Positions 31,799 through 41,338 of a stretch of 64,000 bases of DNA are shown piece after piece (within the stretch, counting starts at the first letter, position 1; each line of letters starts with the position of its first letter). Origin of the DNA: Verrucosispora sp. WMMD573 (GTDB lineage Bacteria > Actinomycetota > Actinomycetes > Mycobacteriales > Micromonosporaceae); contig NZ_CP114901.1 of the NCBI RefSeq assembly GCF_027497175.1, positions 5,642,001 to 5,706,000 on the forward strand, given 5' to 3'. The notes under the pieces were generated by a model. That model did no database searches, was not told the DNA's origin, and saw nothing but the letters and a program-made list of their open reading frames with translations. The translations under genes and the position numbers were made by a program.

Positions 31799-34311
31799 TT
31801 CCGTCCTCCTTCGCTCCACGCCCCGAGCGGTGGCACGGGTATCTCCGTGGTCTCCTCAGCCTCGGCCCGCCGTACGCCGCTGTACAACCTGGACAACATC
31901 CCGCCGACGGCTTCCGGGTCTGGATCGTTGCGGGTCGCCGACTGCTGCTCCGGACGTGCCGACTGGGTCACCGCACTGAGCTGGGCCATCGGCACCCGCA
32001 TCGGCAGGCCCCGTTCGTTCGTCCCGGCGGTCACCGGCACGGCCGGCGGCGCCGGTGCGCCGGCACCGACCGCAGCGACCGACGATGTGGGTCCCTCCCG
32101 CGACCACCAGCCGCTCCCGCCGCTCGCCGGTGCGGCGGCGGGGGCGAGCACGTCCTCGGCGCGTACCGGAACCGGGTGGGCCTGGCGGGGCACCGTGGTC
32201 GGACGCCGCCCAGCCACCGGCAGATCCGCCGGCCCCGGGTCGGCCGGGGCGACCGGGCGAGGTGTCGCGACGGGCAGCCCGCGCGGCGCGGGCACCGGGT
32301 CCAGACTCGGCGGCGGCGCTGCGGCGAGCAGCGGACGCGGCAGGCGTACCCGGGCCACCAGCCCACCGGCACCGCCGTGCAACCGCACCTCGATGCCGTG
32401 TCGAGCGGCGAGGTGACTGACCACGAACAGACCCATCCGCTCGACCGTCGCCACGTCGGCGGCCGGCGGGGCGGCCAGCACCGCATTCGCCTCCGCCAGC
32501 GCCGTCGCGCTCATCCCGAGGCCCTGGTCGGCGATCTCGATCACCGCCCCCGGCCCCTCCACCCGGGCCATCACCTGCACGATGGTGTCCGGCCGGGAGA
32601 AGGCGGTCGCGTTCTCCAGCAACTCGGCCAACAGGTGCACCAGCTCACCCACCGCGTGCCCGACCACGTGCAGATCCGCCACCGCCTCGTGCCGCACCCG
32701 CTGGTACTGCTCGATCTCGGCGCTGGCCGCCAGCAGCACGGCGCTCAGCCCGATCGGCCGGTTCCACCGGCGGGTCGACTCGGTACCGGCGAGCACCAGC
32801 AGGCTCTCGTCGTTACGGCGCATCCGGGCGGCGAGGTGGTCCAGCTTGAACAGGTTCTCCAGCTGCTCGGGGTCGCCCTCCTCGCGCTCCAGGTCGTCGA
32901 GCAGCTCCAGTTGCCGCTCCACCAGCACCTGGCTGCGTCTGGCGAGATTGATGAACATCGCGTTGACGTTGCGCCGCATGTTCGCCTGCTCGACGGCCAC
33001 CCCGACGGCGCTGCGGTGCACCGCGACGAACGCCTCGGCCAGTTCACCGATCTCGTCGAGCGACCGTACGACCGCCGGCGAGACGTCGATCGGTGGTACG
33101 CCACCGGAGACCGACCGCAGCCGGGCCAGCGCCTCGGGCAGCTCGATCTGCGCGATCCGCAGCGCCTGCGAGCGGAGCAGCCGGATGGACCGGGCCAGCG
33201 ACCGACCGATCAGCACCGAGATCAGCACCGCCACCAGCAGGACCGAGATGATCACGCCGACGACCAGCAGCGTCTCCCGCAACTGGGTCTCGCTCGCGTC
33301 GTCGGCCTGGCGCGCCGAGGCTGACAGCACCTCCGCCTCGAAGCGTTGCAACAGCTCGTGGCGGGCCTCGCTGGCCGTCCACCACTGCTCCGCATCCAGC
33401 ACCGCCGACCCCGACACGCCCTGCGACAGCGCCTGCTCCTCCATCCGGGAGGCGGCGACAAAGGCGGGGTCCAGGCTCATCTCGTCGTAGCGGGTCACCT
33501 GCGCGCTCGTCGCCGCGATGCGAAACGCGCCGAGCGCGGTCAGCTGACGCGCCCGCAGGTCGGGCAACTGGGCCGCGTCCTCGGAGTCGTAGCTGCCGAC
33601 ACGGGCCGCCGAGTACAGCTCCGCCCGGACCCGCGAGGAGAGTTCCTTCGCCCGGGCGAACTGCACGTAGCGCAGCACCGCGTCGGCCAGCTCCGGCCGG
33701 TCGGCGCCCGGCGTCGGCTGGGCGAGCAGATTCAGCAGGGCGTCGATCGCCCGGTGGTAGTTACCGATGATGGTGTCGTCGGTGAGCAACACCGTGGTCA
33801 TCGTGTTCCGGATGTAGCCGACCTGCTGGTACGCCTGCGAGGCCACCACGTAGACGTCCCGCCACGAGGCGTCCGCCTCGGCCAACGGCTCAGCCGCCGC
33901 GCGCAGCTCCGCCGCCGCCTGGTCGGCGGCGTCACGATAGGGCTGCAACACGGCCAGCCGCTCCTCGCTCGCGGCCTCGTCGGCGGCGTCACGCAGCGCG
34001 GGCAGTTCCCCGGCCGTACGGTCGCGCTCCATCTGCAACCGGTGGGTCAGCGCGGTGATCTCGCGTCCGATGCCGACCTGGGCGGCGAAGTCACCCAGCA
34101 CGTTGGCGCTGCTGACCAGGCTCTGGGTCTGCACCCCCGCCAGCACCAGGAAGGCGACCGACGGAATGACCAGCACCGTGGCCAGCTTGGTACGCATCCG
34201 CCAGTCCCGCAGGCGCAGGGCGGAGCGACGTCGGTGGGGTACCACCCGGACGTCGAACCGACGCCGGCGGTGCTGCGACACCCCGTGCGTCTGCTCCGGT
34301 CCTACAGCCAC
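31795..34311 (-). CDS. Sensor kinase-like protein (conservon A type, nitrate-sensing domain)
   Basis: 838 residues from a GTG with GGGGAGGAGGAG upstream; longer starts at 34329 and 34365 are possible. A basic N-terminus leads to a first membrane helix ([19 protein letters not shown]). A helical NIT-like extracellular sensor of ~270 residues follows, then a second helix ([22 protein letters not shown]), a HAMP-like linker, and a kinase core with [20 protein letters not shown] (His of the H-box position) and ATPase motifs [14 protein letters not shown] and [10 protein letters not shown]. The last ~240 residues are Pro/Ala-rich. This matches CvnA proteins. The roadblock gene overlaps its end. 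Confidence 0.92.
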   Translation of the reverse strand: MAVGPEQTHGVSQHRRRRFDVRVVPHRRRSALRLRDWRMRTKLATVLVIPSVAFLVLAGVQTQSLVSSANVLGDFAAQVGIGREITALTHRLQMERDRTAGELPALRDAADEAASEERLAVLQPYRDAADQAAAELRAAAEPLAEADASWRDVYVVASQAYQQVGYIRNTMTTVLLTDDTIIGNYHRAIDALLNLLAQPTPGADRPELADAVLRYVQFARAKELSSRVRAELYSAARVGSYDSEDAAQLPDLRARQLTALGAFRIAATSAQVTRYDEMSLDPAFVAASRMEEQALSQGVSGSAVLDAEQWWTASEARHELLQRFEAEVLSASARQADDASETQLRETLLVVGVIISVLLVAVLISVLIGRSLARSIRLLRSQALRIAQIELPEALARLRSVSGGVPPIDVSPAVVRSLDEIGELAEAFVAVHRSAVGVAVEQANMRRNVNAMFINLARRSQVLVERQLELLDDLEREEGDPEQLENLFKLDHLAARMRRNDESLLVLAGTESTRRWNRPIGLSAVLLAASAEIEQYQRVRHEAVADLHVVGHAVGELVHLLAELLENATAFSRPDTIVQVMARVEGPGAVIEIADQGLGMSATALAEANAVLAAPPAADVATVERMGLFVVSHLAARHGIEVRLHGGAGGLVARVRLPRPLLAAAPPPSLDPVPAPRGLPVATPRPVAPADPGPADLPVAGRRPTTVPRQAHPVPVRAEDVLAPAAAPASGGSGWWSREGPTSSVAAVGAGAPAPPAVPVTAGTNERGLPMRVPMAQLSAVTQSARPEQQSATRNDPDPEAVGGMLSRLYSGVRRAEAEETTEIPVPPLGAWSEGGRK

Positions 34312-34435
34312 CCGCTCCTCCTCCCCCACGCGTCCGCCGCGGTCCGGGGAGCGCCGTCCATCCAACCAGGCCCGAGAGCAGTGTCAACGCCCTGCCCTTA
34401 TGAACGGTTCAGGAAGGGTACTGCTGGTCGCAACC

Positions 34436-35818
34436 CTATGCCGAGGTTGCCGAGTCTTGATCATCCGTCCGGCCGATGTCGGCCACCACCACGGCATCGG
34501 CGATCCGGCCGGTGGCCACCAACGCCGCGCCGGTGGCCCCGATCTCGGGGTGCCGCGCGAAGTGGACCGGCCGGGGGGCCAGCACCGCTGTGAACGCTCT
34601 CCGCCACCAGGTCGAGGCGGCCATCGCGCCGCCGCCGAGGACCACCTCCACCGGCCGACCGACCGTGGACTCCAGCACCTCAAGGTCATCGACGACCTGC
34701 TCGCACACCCCGTACATGAGCCCGGCCAGCATCTCCACGGCAGTGGTGCCGAAGCCCAGTCCCCGCAGCTCACCCAGCCCGGCCGGGCGCATGCCCGGCG
34801 GACGGTCGCCGCCGAAACGGACGTCGGCCGGCCGACCGCCGCCGGGTGGCAGCAGGTCCAGCGCCGCCTCCAACTCGCGGCCGCTCGGCAGCCGCAGTTC
34901 CCGGTCCGCCCAGGCGAACAGGTTCCCTCCCGAGGAGTACGCCACCCCGCTCACCACATGGTCGTGGTCGACGCGGTAGCGCCACAACCGGTGCGGCAGG
35001 GCTGTCGACTCGGCGGACGTCGGCATCCACTGCAACAGCCGCACCGCCGAGGAGGTGCCGACGGTCACCGCCGCCCGGGTGGGGTCGATGCAGCCGGAGC
35101 CGACGTTGGAGGCGGCACCGTCACCGAGCGGTGCGGACCACCGGGCCCGGGCCAGGGCCGGCCACCGCCGCCCGTACTCGGCGCGCAGCTTCCCGTGCCA
35201 GCCGCGTGGAGCCAACTCGGGAAGGTCGGCACCGTCGCTGCCGGCCAGCGCGCACGCCTCCGGGTCCCAGTCGAGGTTGTGCAGGTCCAGCAGGCCGGTG
35301 CCGGACGCCTGGGACATCGACATCGGCGCCTCGGTGAGCAGCCCGCCGAGCACGTACTCGACCAGTCCGGTGAATCGAGCGACCCGGTCACCGGTGTGCT
35401 CCCGCAGCCAGGGCAGCCGCACCGACCAGTAACAGCGGTGCCACCAGGTGCCGGTGCGCTGGTGGAAGGCGTCCGGGTCGGCCGGGCCGACCGCCGTGGC
35501 CGAGGGCTCGGGCCGGGTGTCCAGCCAGGTCAGCACCGGGCCGAGCGGCTCGTCGTCGGTGCCCAGCGGCACCACCGAGTGCCACTGACCGCTGATCGCC
35601 ACCAGTTCCACCCCGTCCAGCCACCCCTGCCCGTGCAACTCGTCCAGGCACTCGATCAGGCAGGCCAGATAGGCACGGGCGTCCAGGGTGCCGGCACCCT
35701 CGTCGTCGACGGTGACCACCATGCGGCGACGAGCCAGCGCTCCCGGCAACGGTTGCGCGTCGTCCAGCACGAGCCCACGCACCGACGAGGTGCCCAGGTC
35801 CAGCGCGAGAATCTTCAT
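34436..35818 (-). CDS. FGGY-family carbohydrate kinase
   Basis: 460 residues. The N-terminal ATP loop is ILALDLGTSSVRGLVLD, the substrate-side signature GQWHSVVPL with TWLDTRP, and the second-domain ATP site AVTVGTSSAVRLL, followed later by VEVVLGGGAMAASTWWRR and GATGAALVA. The order fits gluconate/xylulose-type kinases; the Q-W-H-S motif is often seen in gluconokinases, but the substrate cannot be fixed. A TACGTT hexamer eight bases before ATG may be its -10 box, so it may also be leaderless. Divergent from the trp-leader region, with ~100 bases between. Confidence 0.88.
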   Translation of the reverse strand: MKILALDLGTSSVRGLVLDDAQPLPGALARRRMVVTVDDEGAGTLDARAYLACLIECLDELHGQGWLDGVELVAISGQWHSVVPLGTDDEPLGPVLTWLDTRPEPSATAVGPADPDAFHQRTGTWWHRCYWSVRLPWLREHTGDRVARFTGLVEYVLGGLLTEAPMSMSQASGTGLLDLHNLDWDPEACALAGSDGADLPELAPRGWHGKLRAEYGRRWPALARARWSAPLGDGAASNVGSGCIDPTRAAVTVGTSSAVRLLQWMPTSAESTALPHRLWRYRVDHDHVVSGVAYSSGGNLFAWADRELRLPSGRELEAALDLLPPGGGRPADVRFGGDRPPGMRPAGLGELRGLGFGTTAVEMLAGLMYGVCEQVVDDLEVLESTVGRPVEVVLGGGAMAASTWWRRAFTAVLAPRPVHFARHPEIGATGAALVATGRIADAVVVADIGRTDDQDSATSA

Positions 35819-35907
35819 CGCCGGTCAACGTACCCGGTGATCGTGACGCGACAACGCTGCCGGGCGCCGGATCCGCCGATCGGCTTCCGCGCCGACCGCC
35901 CGACGCG

Positions 35908-35913
35908 TAGAGT
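35908..35913 (+). promoter_or_regulatory. -10 box of the Trp-leader transcript
   Basis: TAGAGT ends six bases before the ATG of the leader peptide. The leader itself therefore appears leaderless. A -35 at 35885-35890 (TTCCGC), 17 bases upstream, is weak. Confidence 0.55.
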
Positions 35914-35919
35914 GTTCGC

Positions 35920-35979
35920 ATGCTCGCGCGATTGACCTGCTGGTGGCCCGCCGACCCGGCGGCCCTCCCCCGCGCGTAG
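35920..35979 (+). CDS. Trp-codon leader peptide (attenuator)
   Basis: A 19-codon frame reads MLARLTCWWPADPAALPRA, with tandem TGG TGG at 35941-35946. It lies 93 bases before an anthranilate-synthase-like gene and just before GC-rich competing hairpins. Tandem Trp codons in a tiny frame ahead of a tryptophan-branch gene are diagnostic of ribosome-mediated attenuation, as known for Streptomyces trp genes. It is too short to have been called by length filters. Confidence 0.8.
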   Translation: MLARLTCWWPADPAALPRA

Positions 35980-35990
35980 CTTCATCCCAC

Positions 35991-36041
35991 GCGGCCGCCC
36001 GACGAGGCGGCCGCCGGTCATTTCCCGGTCCCCGGGCCGCC
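35991..36041 (+). promoter_or_regulatory. Attenuator: mutually exclusive hairpins
   Basis: Hairpin 1 pairs GCGGCCGCC (35991-35999) with GGCGGCCGC (36006-36014). An alternative pairing uses GGCGGCC (36006-36012) with GGCCGCC (36035-36041), so the two cannot coexist. This is the arrangement expected for transcription attenuation driven by ribosome stalling at the Trp codons. Which form terminates is not certain from inspection. Confidence 0.55.
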
Positions 36042-36072
36042 CCCGACGGTGGTCACCGGCCCGAGGAGACCG

Positions 36073-37983
36073 ATGCACCAGCTCACCGACCTGCTCAACA
36101 CGCTCGCCGCCGGCTTCGATCCCGGCCCGTTCGCCCTGTTACGCCGTGACGGCGCCGAACATCTCGACCTGTTCACCGGCACCGTGACGACCGTCGACCG
36201 GCTCGCCGACATCCCTCTGCCCGCCGCCACCGCCGGCCCGGCGACGCTGGCCCTGGTGCCGTACCGGCAGGTCGCCGAGCGGGGCTTCGCCTGTGCCGAC
36301 GACGGGGTACCACTGGAATGCCTCCGCATCGACCACCACCACCGGCTGCCGCTGGCCGGTGTCCTCGACGCGCTGCCGACCGCGCCCATCCGCACCACCG
36401 GCGCCGCGTTCGACATCAGCGACGACGAGTACGCCGCCATCGTGGCCCGGGTGCTGAGCGACGAGATCGGCCATGGACAGGGCGCGAACTTCGTCATCCA
36501 CCGCACCCTGCGCGCCCAGGTGCAGGGCGGCCCGCTGGCCGCCGCGCTGGCCGCGCTGCGTTCGCTGCTGATCCGCGAGCGCGGAGCGTACTGGACGTTC
36601 GTGGTGCACACCGGGGCGCGCACCCTGGTCGGCGCCAGCCCGGAGCGGCACGTCAGCGTCGACGACGGTCTGGTGCTGATGAACCCGATCAGCGGCACGT
36701 TCCGGCACACCGGCGCCGCCGCCGACCGGGCAGCGCTGCTGCGTTTTCTCGCCGACACCAAGGAAACCGAAGAGCTGTACATGGTCCTCGACGAGGAGTT
36801 GAAGATGATGGCCACCGTCGCCGAGCACGGTGGGCAGGTCGTCGGGCCCTACCTCAAGGAGATGTCGCATCTGGCGCATACCGAGTACCTGCTGGCCGGA
36901 CGGGGCACGAAGGACGTCCGCGAGGTGCTGCGGGAGACGATGTTCGCGCCGACGGTGACCGGCAGCCCGATGGAGAACGCCTGCCGGGTGATCGCCCGAC
37001 ACGAACGCGCCGGACGCCGCTACTACTCCGGGGTGCTGGCCCTGCTCGGCCACGACGAGACGGGCCGGCAGAGCCTCGACGCGCCGATCCTGATCCGTAC
37101 CGCCGAGATCTCTCCCGCCGGTGAGCTGCGGGTACCGGTCGGCGCGACCCTGGTCCGCCACTCCACTCCCGCCGCCGAGGTCGCGGAGACCCACGCCAAG
37201 GCCGCCGGCGTGCTGGCCGCCCTCGGTCTCGGACCGCAGGCGCCGGCTGGGCCGCACGCGTCGCACCGGCTCGCCGACGATCCGCAGGTGCGCGCCGCCC
37301 TCGCCGCCCGCAACGCACCACTGGCCCGATTCTGGCTGGACCAGCGGCCACCGGGCGCGCTGGCCCTGCCCGCCCTGGCCGGCCGCCGGGCCCTCATCGT
37401 CGACGGCGAGGACACCTTCACCGGGATGCTGGCCCACCAGCTCGACGCCCTTGGCCTGTCGGTGACCGTCCAGCCGTGGCAGGACGGACAGCCGGTTCGG
37501 GCGTACGACCTGGTGGTGGTCGGACCGGGCCCGGGTGACCCGACCGGCGACACGGAGAAGATGACCAGGCTGCGCGCCCTGCTCACCCGGTTGCTGGATG
37601 CCGGGCACCCGACGCTCGCCGTCTGTCTCGGTCACCAGCTCCTCGCCGGTCTGCTCGGGCTGCCCGTGCACCGCCGGGACGCGCCCTACCAGGGGCTGCA
37701 ACGCACGGTCACCCTCTTTGGCACGCCCCGCCGGGTCGGCTTCTACGCCACCTTCACCGCCCGTGCCACCACCGACCGCCTGGACGGCCCGTACGGGCCG
37801 GTGGAACTGGCACGCGACGAGGCCGACGGCGCGGTGCACGCCCTGCGCGGGCGCGGCTTCGCCGGGGTGCAGTTCCATCCCGAGTCGGTGCTCAGCCCGG
37901 ACGGGGTGGCGGTGCTGACCGACCTGCTGCGCGAGCTGCTGCCCGCACCGGCCGGTGAGTTGTCCCCGGCGGCACAGGCATAG
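36073..37983 (+). CDS. Fused anthranilate synthase-family enzyme (TrpEG/PhzE type)
   Basis: 636 residues; ATG preceded by GAGGAG. The N-terminal ~400 residues are a chorismate-binding TrpE-like domain (GASPERHVSVDDGLVLMNPI, ELYMVLDEELKMM, PTVTGSPMENACRVI, LIRTAEI, VGATLVRHSTP). The C-terminal ~190 residues are a class I glutamine amidotransferase with Cys518 in AVCLGHQLL and His602/Glu604 in QFHPESVL. The D-E-E-L-K-M-M and N-P-I-S-G-T blocks are those of the PhzE subgroup, which makes aminodeoxyisochorismate in phenazine pathways, but fused actinobacterial enzymes of this group also serve as anthranilate synthases. The tandem-Trp leader upstream favours anthranilate. It stands alone, with no trpDC or phz genes nearby. 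Confidence 0.92.
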   Translation: MHQLTDLLNTLAAGFDPGPFALLRRDGAEHLDLFTGTVTTVDRLADIPLPAATAGPATLALVPYRQVAERGFACADDGVPLECLRIDHHHRLPLAGVLDALPTAPIRTTGAAFDISDDEYAAIVARVLSDEIGHGQGANFVIHRTLRAQVQGGPLAAALAALRSLLIRERGAYWTFVVHTGARTLVGASPERHVSVDDGLVLMNPISGTFRHTGAAADRAALLRFLADTKETEELYMVLDEELKMMATVAEHGGQVVGPYLKEMSHLAHTEYLLAGRGTKDVREVLRETMFAPTVTGSPMENACRVIARHERAGRRYYSGVLALLGHDETGRQSLDAPILIRTAEISPAGELRVPVGATLVRHSTPAAEVAETHAKAAGVLAALGLGPQAPAGPHASHRLADDPQVRAALAARNAPLARFWLDQRPPGALALPALAGRRALIVDGEDTFTGMLAHQLDALGLSVTVQPWQDGQPVRAYDLVVVGPGPGDPTGDTEKMTRLRALLTRLLDAGHPTLAVCLGHQLLAGLLGLPVHRRDAPYQGLQRTVTLFGTPRRVGFYATFTARATTDRLDGPYGPVELARDEADGAVHALRGRGFAGVQFHPESVLSPDGVAVLTDLLRELLPAPAGELSPAAQA

Positions 37984-38014
37984 CCGGCCCGATCCCGGGT
38001 AGCGCTGTCGATGG

Positions 38015-38058
38015 CCGACGGTCCGGGCGGGTATGAGAGCCCCCGCCCGGACCGTCGG
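38015..38058. terminator. 17-bp bidirectional terminator stem
   Basis: CCGACGGTCCGGGCGGG (38015-38031) pairs perfectly with 38042-38058 across a 10-nt loop, between convergent genes. Confidence 0.8.
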
Positions 38059-38077
38059 TCCTGTCGTGTCGGACCGC

Positions 38078-38695
38078 TCAGCCGGTCATGCCCTGCTTGA
38101 GCGCCGCGCCGATGTGTACCGCCCGCTTGGCGGTCAGCGCCATCGCGCCCAGCGCCACGTGGTCGGGTGCGGTCTCGCCGTTGTTGCTGGTGTGCGAGGC
38201 ACCGTACGGGTTGCCGGCGGTGAACTGACTCGGCTCGGTGTACCCGGGGGTGACCACGATCCCGCCCCAGTGGTAGAAGACGTGGAACAGCGAGAGCAGC
38301 GTCGACTCCTGCCCACCGTGCTCCGTGGCGGTGGAGGTGAAGGCCGAGTAGACCTTGTTCGCCAGCGCCCCCTGGGCCCACAGCGGGCCGGTGGTGTCGA
38401 TGAACTGCTTGAGCTGAGCGGCGATCAGGCCGTAGCGGGTCGGTGAACCGAAGATCACCACGTCCGCCCAGCTCAGGTCGTCCGGCTGTGCCTCCTCCAC
38501 ATCCTGGGTCTCCATCCGGTGTGCCTGCCATCCCGAGTTGGAGCGGATCGCCTCGTCCGGCGCCAGCTCGCGTACCTTGCGCAGCCGCACCTCCGCGCCC
38601 GCCTCACCGGCGGCCTCGCAGGCAGCCTGCGCCATCTGGTAGGTGATGCCCGTGGCGCTGTAGTAGATCACCGCCACCTTGACCTGTGCCGCCAT
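38078..38695 (-). CDS. wrbA: NAD(P)H:quinone oxidoreductase, flavodoxin-like
   Basis: 205 residues; ATG with GGAAGGA upstream, chosen over the longer frame to 39112. FMN phosphate loop YYSATGITYQMA, then FGSPTRYGLIAAQLKQFIDTTG and the insertion of WrbA enzymes, AFTSTATEHGGQESTLLSLFHVFYHWG, followed by the C-terminal GASHTSNNGE block. The family makes tetrameric, FMN-dependent two-electron quinone reductases that limit redox cycling. Monocistronic and convergent with the anthranilate-type gene. Confidence 0.95.
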   Translation of the reverse strand: MAAQVKVAVIYYSATGITYQMAQAACEAAGEAGAEVRLRKVRELAPDEAIRSNSGWQAHRMETQDVEEAQPDDLSWADVVIFGSPTRYGLIAAQLKQFIDTTGPLWAQGALANKVYSAFTSTATEHGGQESTLLSLFHVFYHWGGIVVTPGYTEPSQFTAGNPYGASHTSNNGETAPDHVALGAMALTAKRAVHIGAALKQGMTG

Positions 38696-38831
38696 CACTA
38701 GTCCTTCCTTCTCGGGATCAGCTCCGGCGACTACCCGATGCTTGCCGCGACAAACATTGGGCGGTGCGCCGTGCCCGGCGGGCGGATATCCGGTGGCCGG
38801 GGCCGGCGGCGGGGTGGCAGGCTGACCGGCG

Positions 38832-39320
38832 ATGGAGATCAGGATCGCGACCCCCGACGACTGGCCCGGCATCTGGCCCTTCCTGCGGGAGATCGTCGTC
38901 GCGGGTGAGACGTACACCTGGCCCCGGGACGTCGACGAGGCGCGGGCCCGGCAGATGTGGCTGGTCGCTCCGCCCGGGCGCACCGTGGTCGCGGTCGACA
39001 CCGACGGCACGGTCCTCGGCTCGGCGAAGCTGACCCCCAACCAGCTCGGCCCGGGGGCACACGTCGCCAATGCCAGTTTCATGGTCGCTCCGGCGGCGGC
39101 CGGGCGCGGCATCGGGCGGGCCCTCGCCGAGTACGTGCTGGACCTGGCCCGCGCCGACGGCTACCGGGCGATGCAGTTCAACGCGGTGGTGGCGGTCAAC
39201 ACCCGGGCGGTGGCGCTGTGGCGGTCGCTCGGCTTCGAGGTGGTGGGCCGGATCCCGGAGGGCTTCCGACACTCCGCCGAGGGCTACGTCGACCTGCTGG
39301 TGATGTATCGGCGGCTCTGA
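38832..39320 (+). CDS. GNAT-family N-acetyltransferase
   Basis: 162 residues. The acetyl-CoA site is VAPAAAGRGIGRALAEYVLDLA (R/Q-x-x-G-x-G/A), preceded by the usual strand ANASFMV and followed by MQFNAVVAVNTRAVALWRSLGFEVVGRIPEGF. The WRSLGF motif and the preceding N fit the phosphinothricin/amino-acid-type acetyltransferases. Substrate unknown. No Shine-Dalgarno is obvious. It precedes the HAD gene by 42 bases; that gene has its own -10 box. Confidence 0.92.
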   Translation: MEIRIATPDDWPGIWPFLREIVVAGETYTWPRDVDEARARQMWLVAPPGRTVVAVDTDGTVLGSAKLTPNQLGPGAHVANASFMVAPAAAGRGIGRALAEYVLDLARADGYRAMQFNAVVAVNTRAVALWRSLGFEVVGRIPEGFRHSAEGYVDLLVMYRRL

Positions 39321-39350
39321 GCGGCGCGGCGACCGTCGCGCACCGCCGGA

Positions 39351-39356
39351 TAACCT
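39351..39356 (+). promoter_or_regulatory. -10 box for probable leaderless HAD transcript
   Basis: TAACCT ends six bases before GTG (39363), identical to the box before the DUF1028 gene. Confidence 0.5.
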
Positions 39357-39362
39357 GGGCCG

Positions 39363-39953
39363 GTGATGCTGCCCCTGCCGACCGGCGAGTTCCAGGCTTA
39401 CCTGTTCGATTGCGACGGCACGATCGTCGACTCGATGCCCCAGCACTACACCGCGTGGCGGGACACCCTCGACCGGTGGGGCTGCGCCTTCCCCGAAGAC
39501 CTCTTCTACGCCTGGGCCGGGCGGCCGACCGCGGACATCGTCGTCGCCCTCAACGAGCAGCACGGCCTGAACATGCCGGTGGAGACGGTCGTCGCCCACC
39601 GCGAGACGCGTTTCCAGCAGTTGCTGCCCACCGCCACCGGCATCCCCGGTGTGCTGCGGCACATCGACGACGCGCACGGACGCATCCCGTTCGCCGTGGT
39701 CTCCGGCAGCACCCGCGAGGCGGTCACCGCCTCGCTCGACGCGCTGGGCATCCGCGACCGATTCGACGTGCTGGTCTGTGCGGGCGACTACGCCCGCCCC
39801 AAGCCCGACCCGGAGCCGTTCCTGCGCGCCGCCGAACTGCTCGGCGTACCGGCGAGGTCCTGCCTGGTCTTCGAGGACGCGGACCTGGGCATCGCGGCGG
39901 CGACCGCGGCGGGCATGGCCGCCGTCCGCGTGCCGCCGCCGCGCCGGGGCTGA
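39363..39953 (+). CDS. HAD-family hydrolase (beta-phosphoglucomutase/YqaB-like)
   Basis: 196 residues. HAD motif I is LFDCDGTIVDS (nucleophile first Asp), motif II VVSGSTRE, motif III Lys in ARPKPDPEPFLRAAELLG and motif IV VFEDADLGIAAATAAGM. The alpha-helical cap (HYTAWRDTLDRWGCAFPEDL, YAWAGRPTADIV) is of the C1 type found in phosphoglucomutase-like and fructose-1-phosphatase-like members. It would act on a small phosphorylated sugar. Start at GTG next to the -10 box; ATG at 39366 is equally in frame. Confidence 0.92.
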   Translation: MMLPLPTGEFQAYLFDCDGTIVDSMPQHYTAWRDTLDRWGCAFPEDLFYAWAGRPTADIVVALNEQHGLNMPVETVVAHRETRFQQLLPTATGIPGVLRHIDDAHGRIPFAVVSGSTREAVTASLDALGIRDRFDVLVCAGDYARPKPDPEPFLRAAELLGVPARSCLVFEDADLGIAAATAAGMAAVRVPPPRRG

Positions 39954-40213
39954 CCCCGCGGCTTGCTCAAGATATCCGCAAGTTGCGTGGTTCACAGTTC
40001 TCGGACACGTAGGAAAACGTCATCCTGATGACACCGGTGCCGGCGATCCCCGTCGCCGCCCCGCACCGGTCGACCTGAACGGGGGATCGCGCTCCGCCAC
40101 CAATGACGTTGGCGTAGCGCGATCAGGGGAGCCGCTCGGCCACCGGGCAGTTCGTGTTGTCGGTGCCCGCACCTATGCTGCCGTCGACCACCGAATGGAA
40201 GGCGGCCGACGAC

Positions 40214-41338
40214 GTGGCACCACCCGGCACGATCGCGCTGAGCGGCTCCGAGGCCCTCGCGCTGCGGATGACCAGCCTGCTGCTGCGCCCCCATCCCACC
40301 GCCGTCGCGCCGACGACCGTGGCCGAGGTGGTGGAGTGGTTCGGCGCCATGCAGGCACAGGATCTGGCGAGCGGCATGTGGTCGCTTGGCGTGAGGCTGC
40401 CCGGGTTCACCCATGCCGAGGTGCACGCCGCGTTGGAACGCCGGGAGGCACTGCGGACCTGGCCGATGCGCGGCACCATCCACCTGGTGCCGGCCCTTGA
40501 TGCCCGCTGGCTGCTGGAGCTGACCGGCGTACGCACGCTCACCGGCGCGGCGAAGCGACGTGAGTTCCTCGGCCTGGCGGAGGCGGAGGCGGACCGCGCG
40601 GCCGACGTACTGGGTGCAGCCCTCACCGGAGGCGGCCGGCTGACCCGCACCGAGTGCGTGGCCGCCCTGGTAGCGGCCGGCATCGACGGCGCTGGCCAGC
40701 GCGGCTACCACCTGCTGTGGTACGCGGCCCAGCGCGGGGTCACCTGCATCGCCCCCAACATCGGCACCGAGCAGACCTTCGCGCTGCTCGACGAGTGGGC
40801 ACCCGGCCAGCGGCAGCTCGACCGCGACGAGGCGCTGGCCACCCTGGCGCTGCGCTACTTCCGCAGCCACGGCCCCACCACCCGGCAGGACTTCGCCGGC
40901 TGGACGGGCCTGACCGCTGCCGACGCCAAACGCGGCATCGCCGCCGCCGGCGCGGACCTGACCACAGTCCTGGTCGACGGCGTCGAGGCGGTGCTGCACA
41001 CGCCGCTGCTGGACGCACCCCGCGCCGTGGTGGACGACGTGCTGACCCTGCCCGGCTTCGACGAGTACCTGCTCGGCTACAAGGACCGCGCGCTGATGCT
41101 CGACCCGGAGCACAAGCAGGCCATCATCCCCGGTGGCAACGGTGTCTTCCAGGCCACAGTCGTGGTCGGGGGCCGGGTGGTCGGCACCTGGAAACGCAGC
41201 CTGGCCAAGACCCGCGTCACCCTCACCGTGAAACCGCTGGCCGACCTCGGCCCGGCCCGCCGCGAGCAGATCGAGCAGGCGCTGCACCGGTACGCCGACT
41301 TCCTCGCCCTGCCGCCCCGGGTCACCTGGAGCGACTGA
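40214..41338 (+). CDS. Winged-helix DNA-binding domain protein (HTH_42/AlkX-like family)
   Basis: About 374 residues; I chose the GTG of VAPPGTIALSG because GGAAGGCGG lies upstream, while in-frame starts at 40154 and 40175 would add 7-20 unconserved residues. The family core shows ALRMTSLLLRPH, VVEWFGAMQAQDLASGMWSLG, a segment around LRTWPMRGTIHLVP, RTECVAALVAAGIDGAGQRG, LRYFRSHGPTTRQDFAGWTGL, and the C-terminal FDEYLLGYKDRALML. Members are large multi-winged-helix proteins; some relate to DNA glycosylase-like AlkX/YcaQ proteins, but this branch is uncharacterised. It ends 17 bases inside the convergent next gene. Confidence 0.88.
   Translation: MAPPGTIALSGSEALALRMTSLLLRPHPTAVAPTTVAEVVEWFGAMQAQDLASGMWSLGVRLPGFTHAEVHAALERREALRTWPMRGTIHLVPALDARWLLELTGVRTLTGAAKRREFLGLAEAEADRAADVLGAALTGGGRLTRTECVAALVAAGIDGAGQRGYHLLWYAAQRGVTCIAPNIGTEQTFALLDEWAPGQRQLDRDEALATLALRYFRSHGPTTRQDFAGWTGLTAADAKRGIAAAGADLTTVLVDGVEAVLHTPLLDAPRAVVDDVLTLPGFDEYLLGYKDRALMLDPEHKQAIIPGGNGVFQATVVVGGRVVGTWKRSLAKTRVTLTVKPLADLGPARREQIEQALHRYADFLALPPRVTWSD

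Noticed and set aside
36073..37983. Phenazine biosynthesis gene cluster
   Set aside because: Only a PhzE-like enzyme is present; no phzF, phzD, phzB or phzG-type genes are near, and the Trp leader points to tryptophan-linked control.
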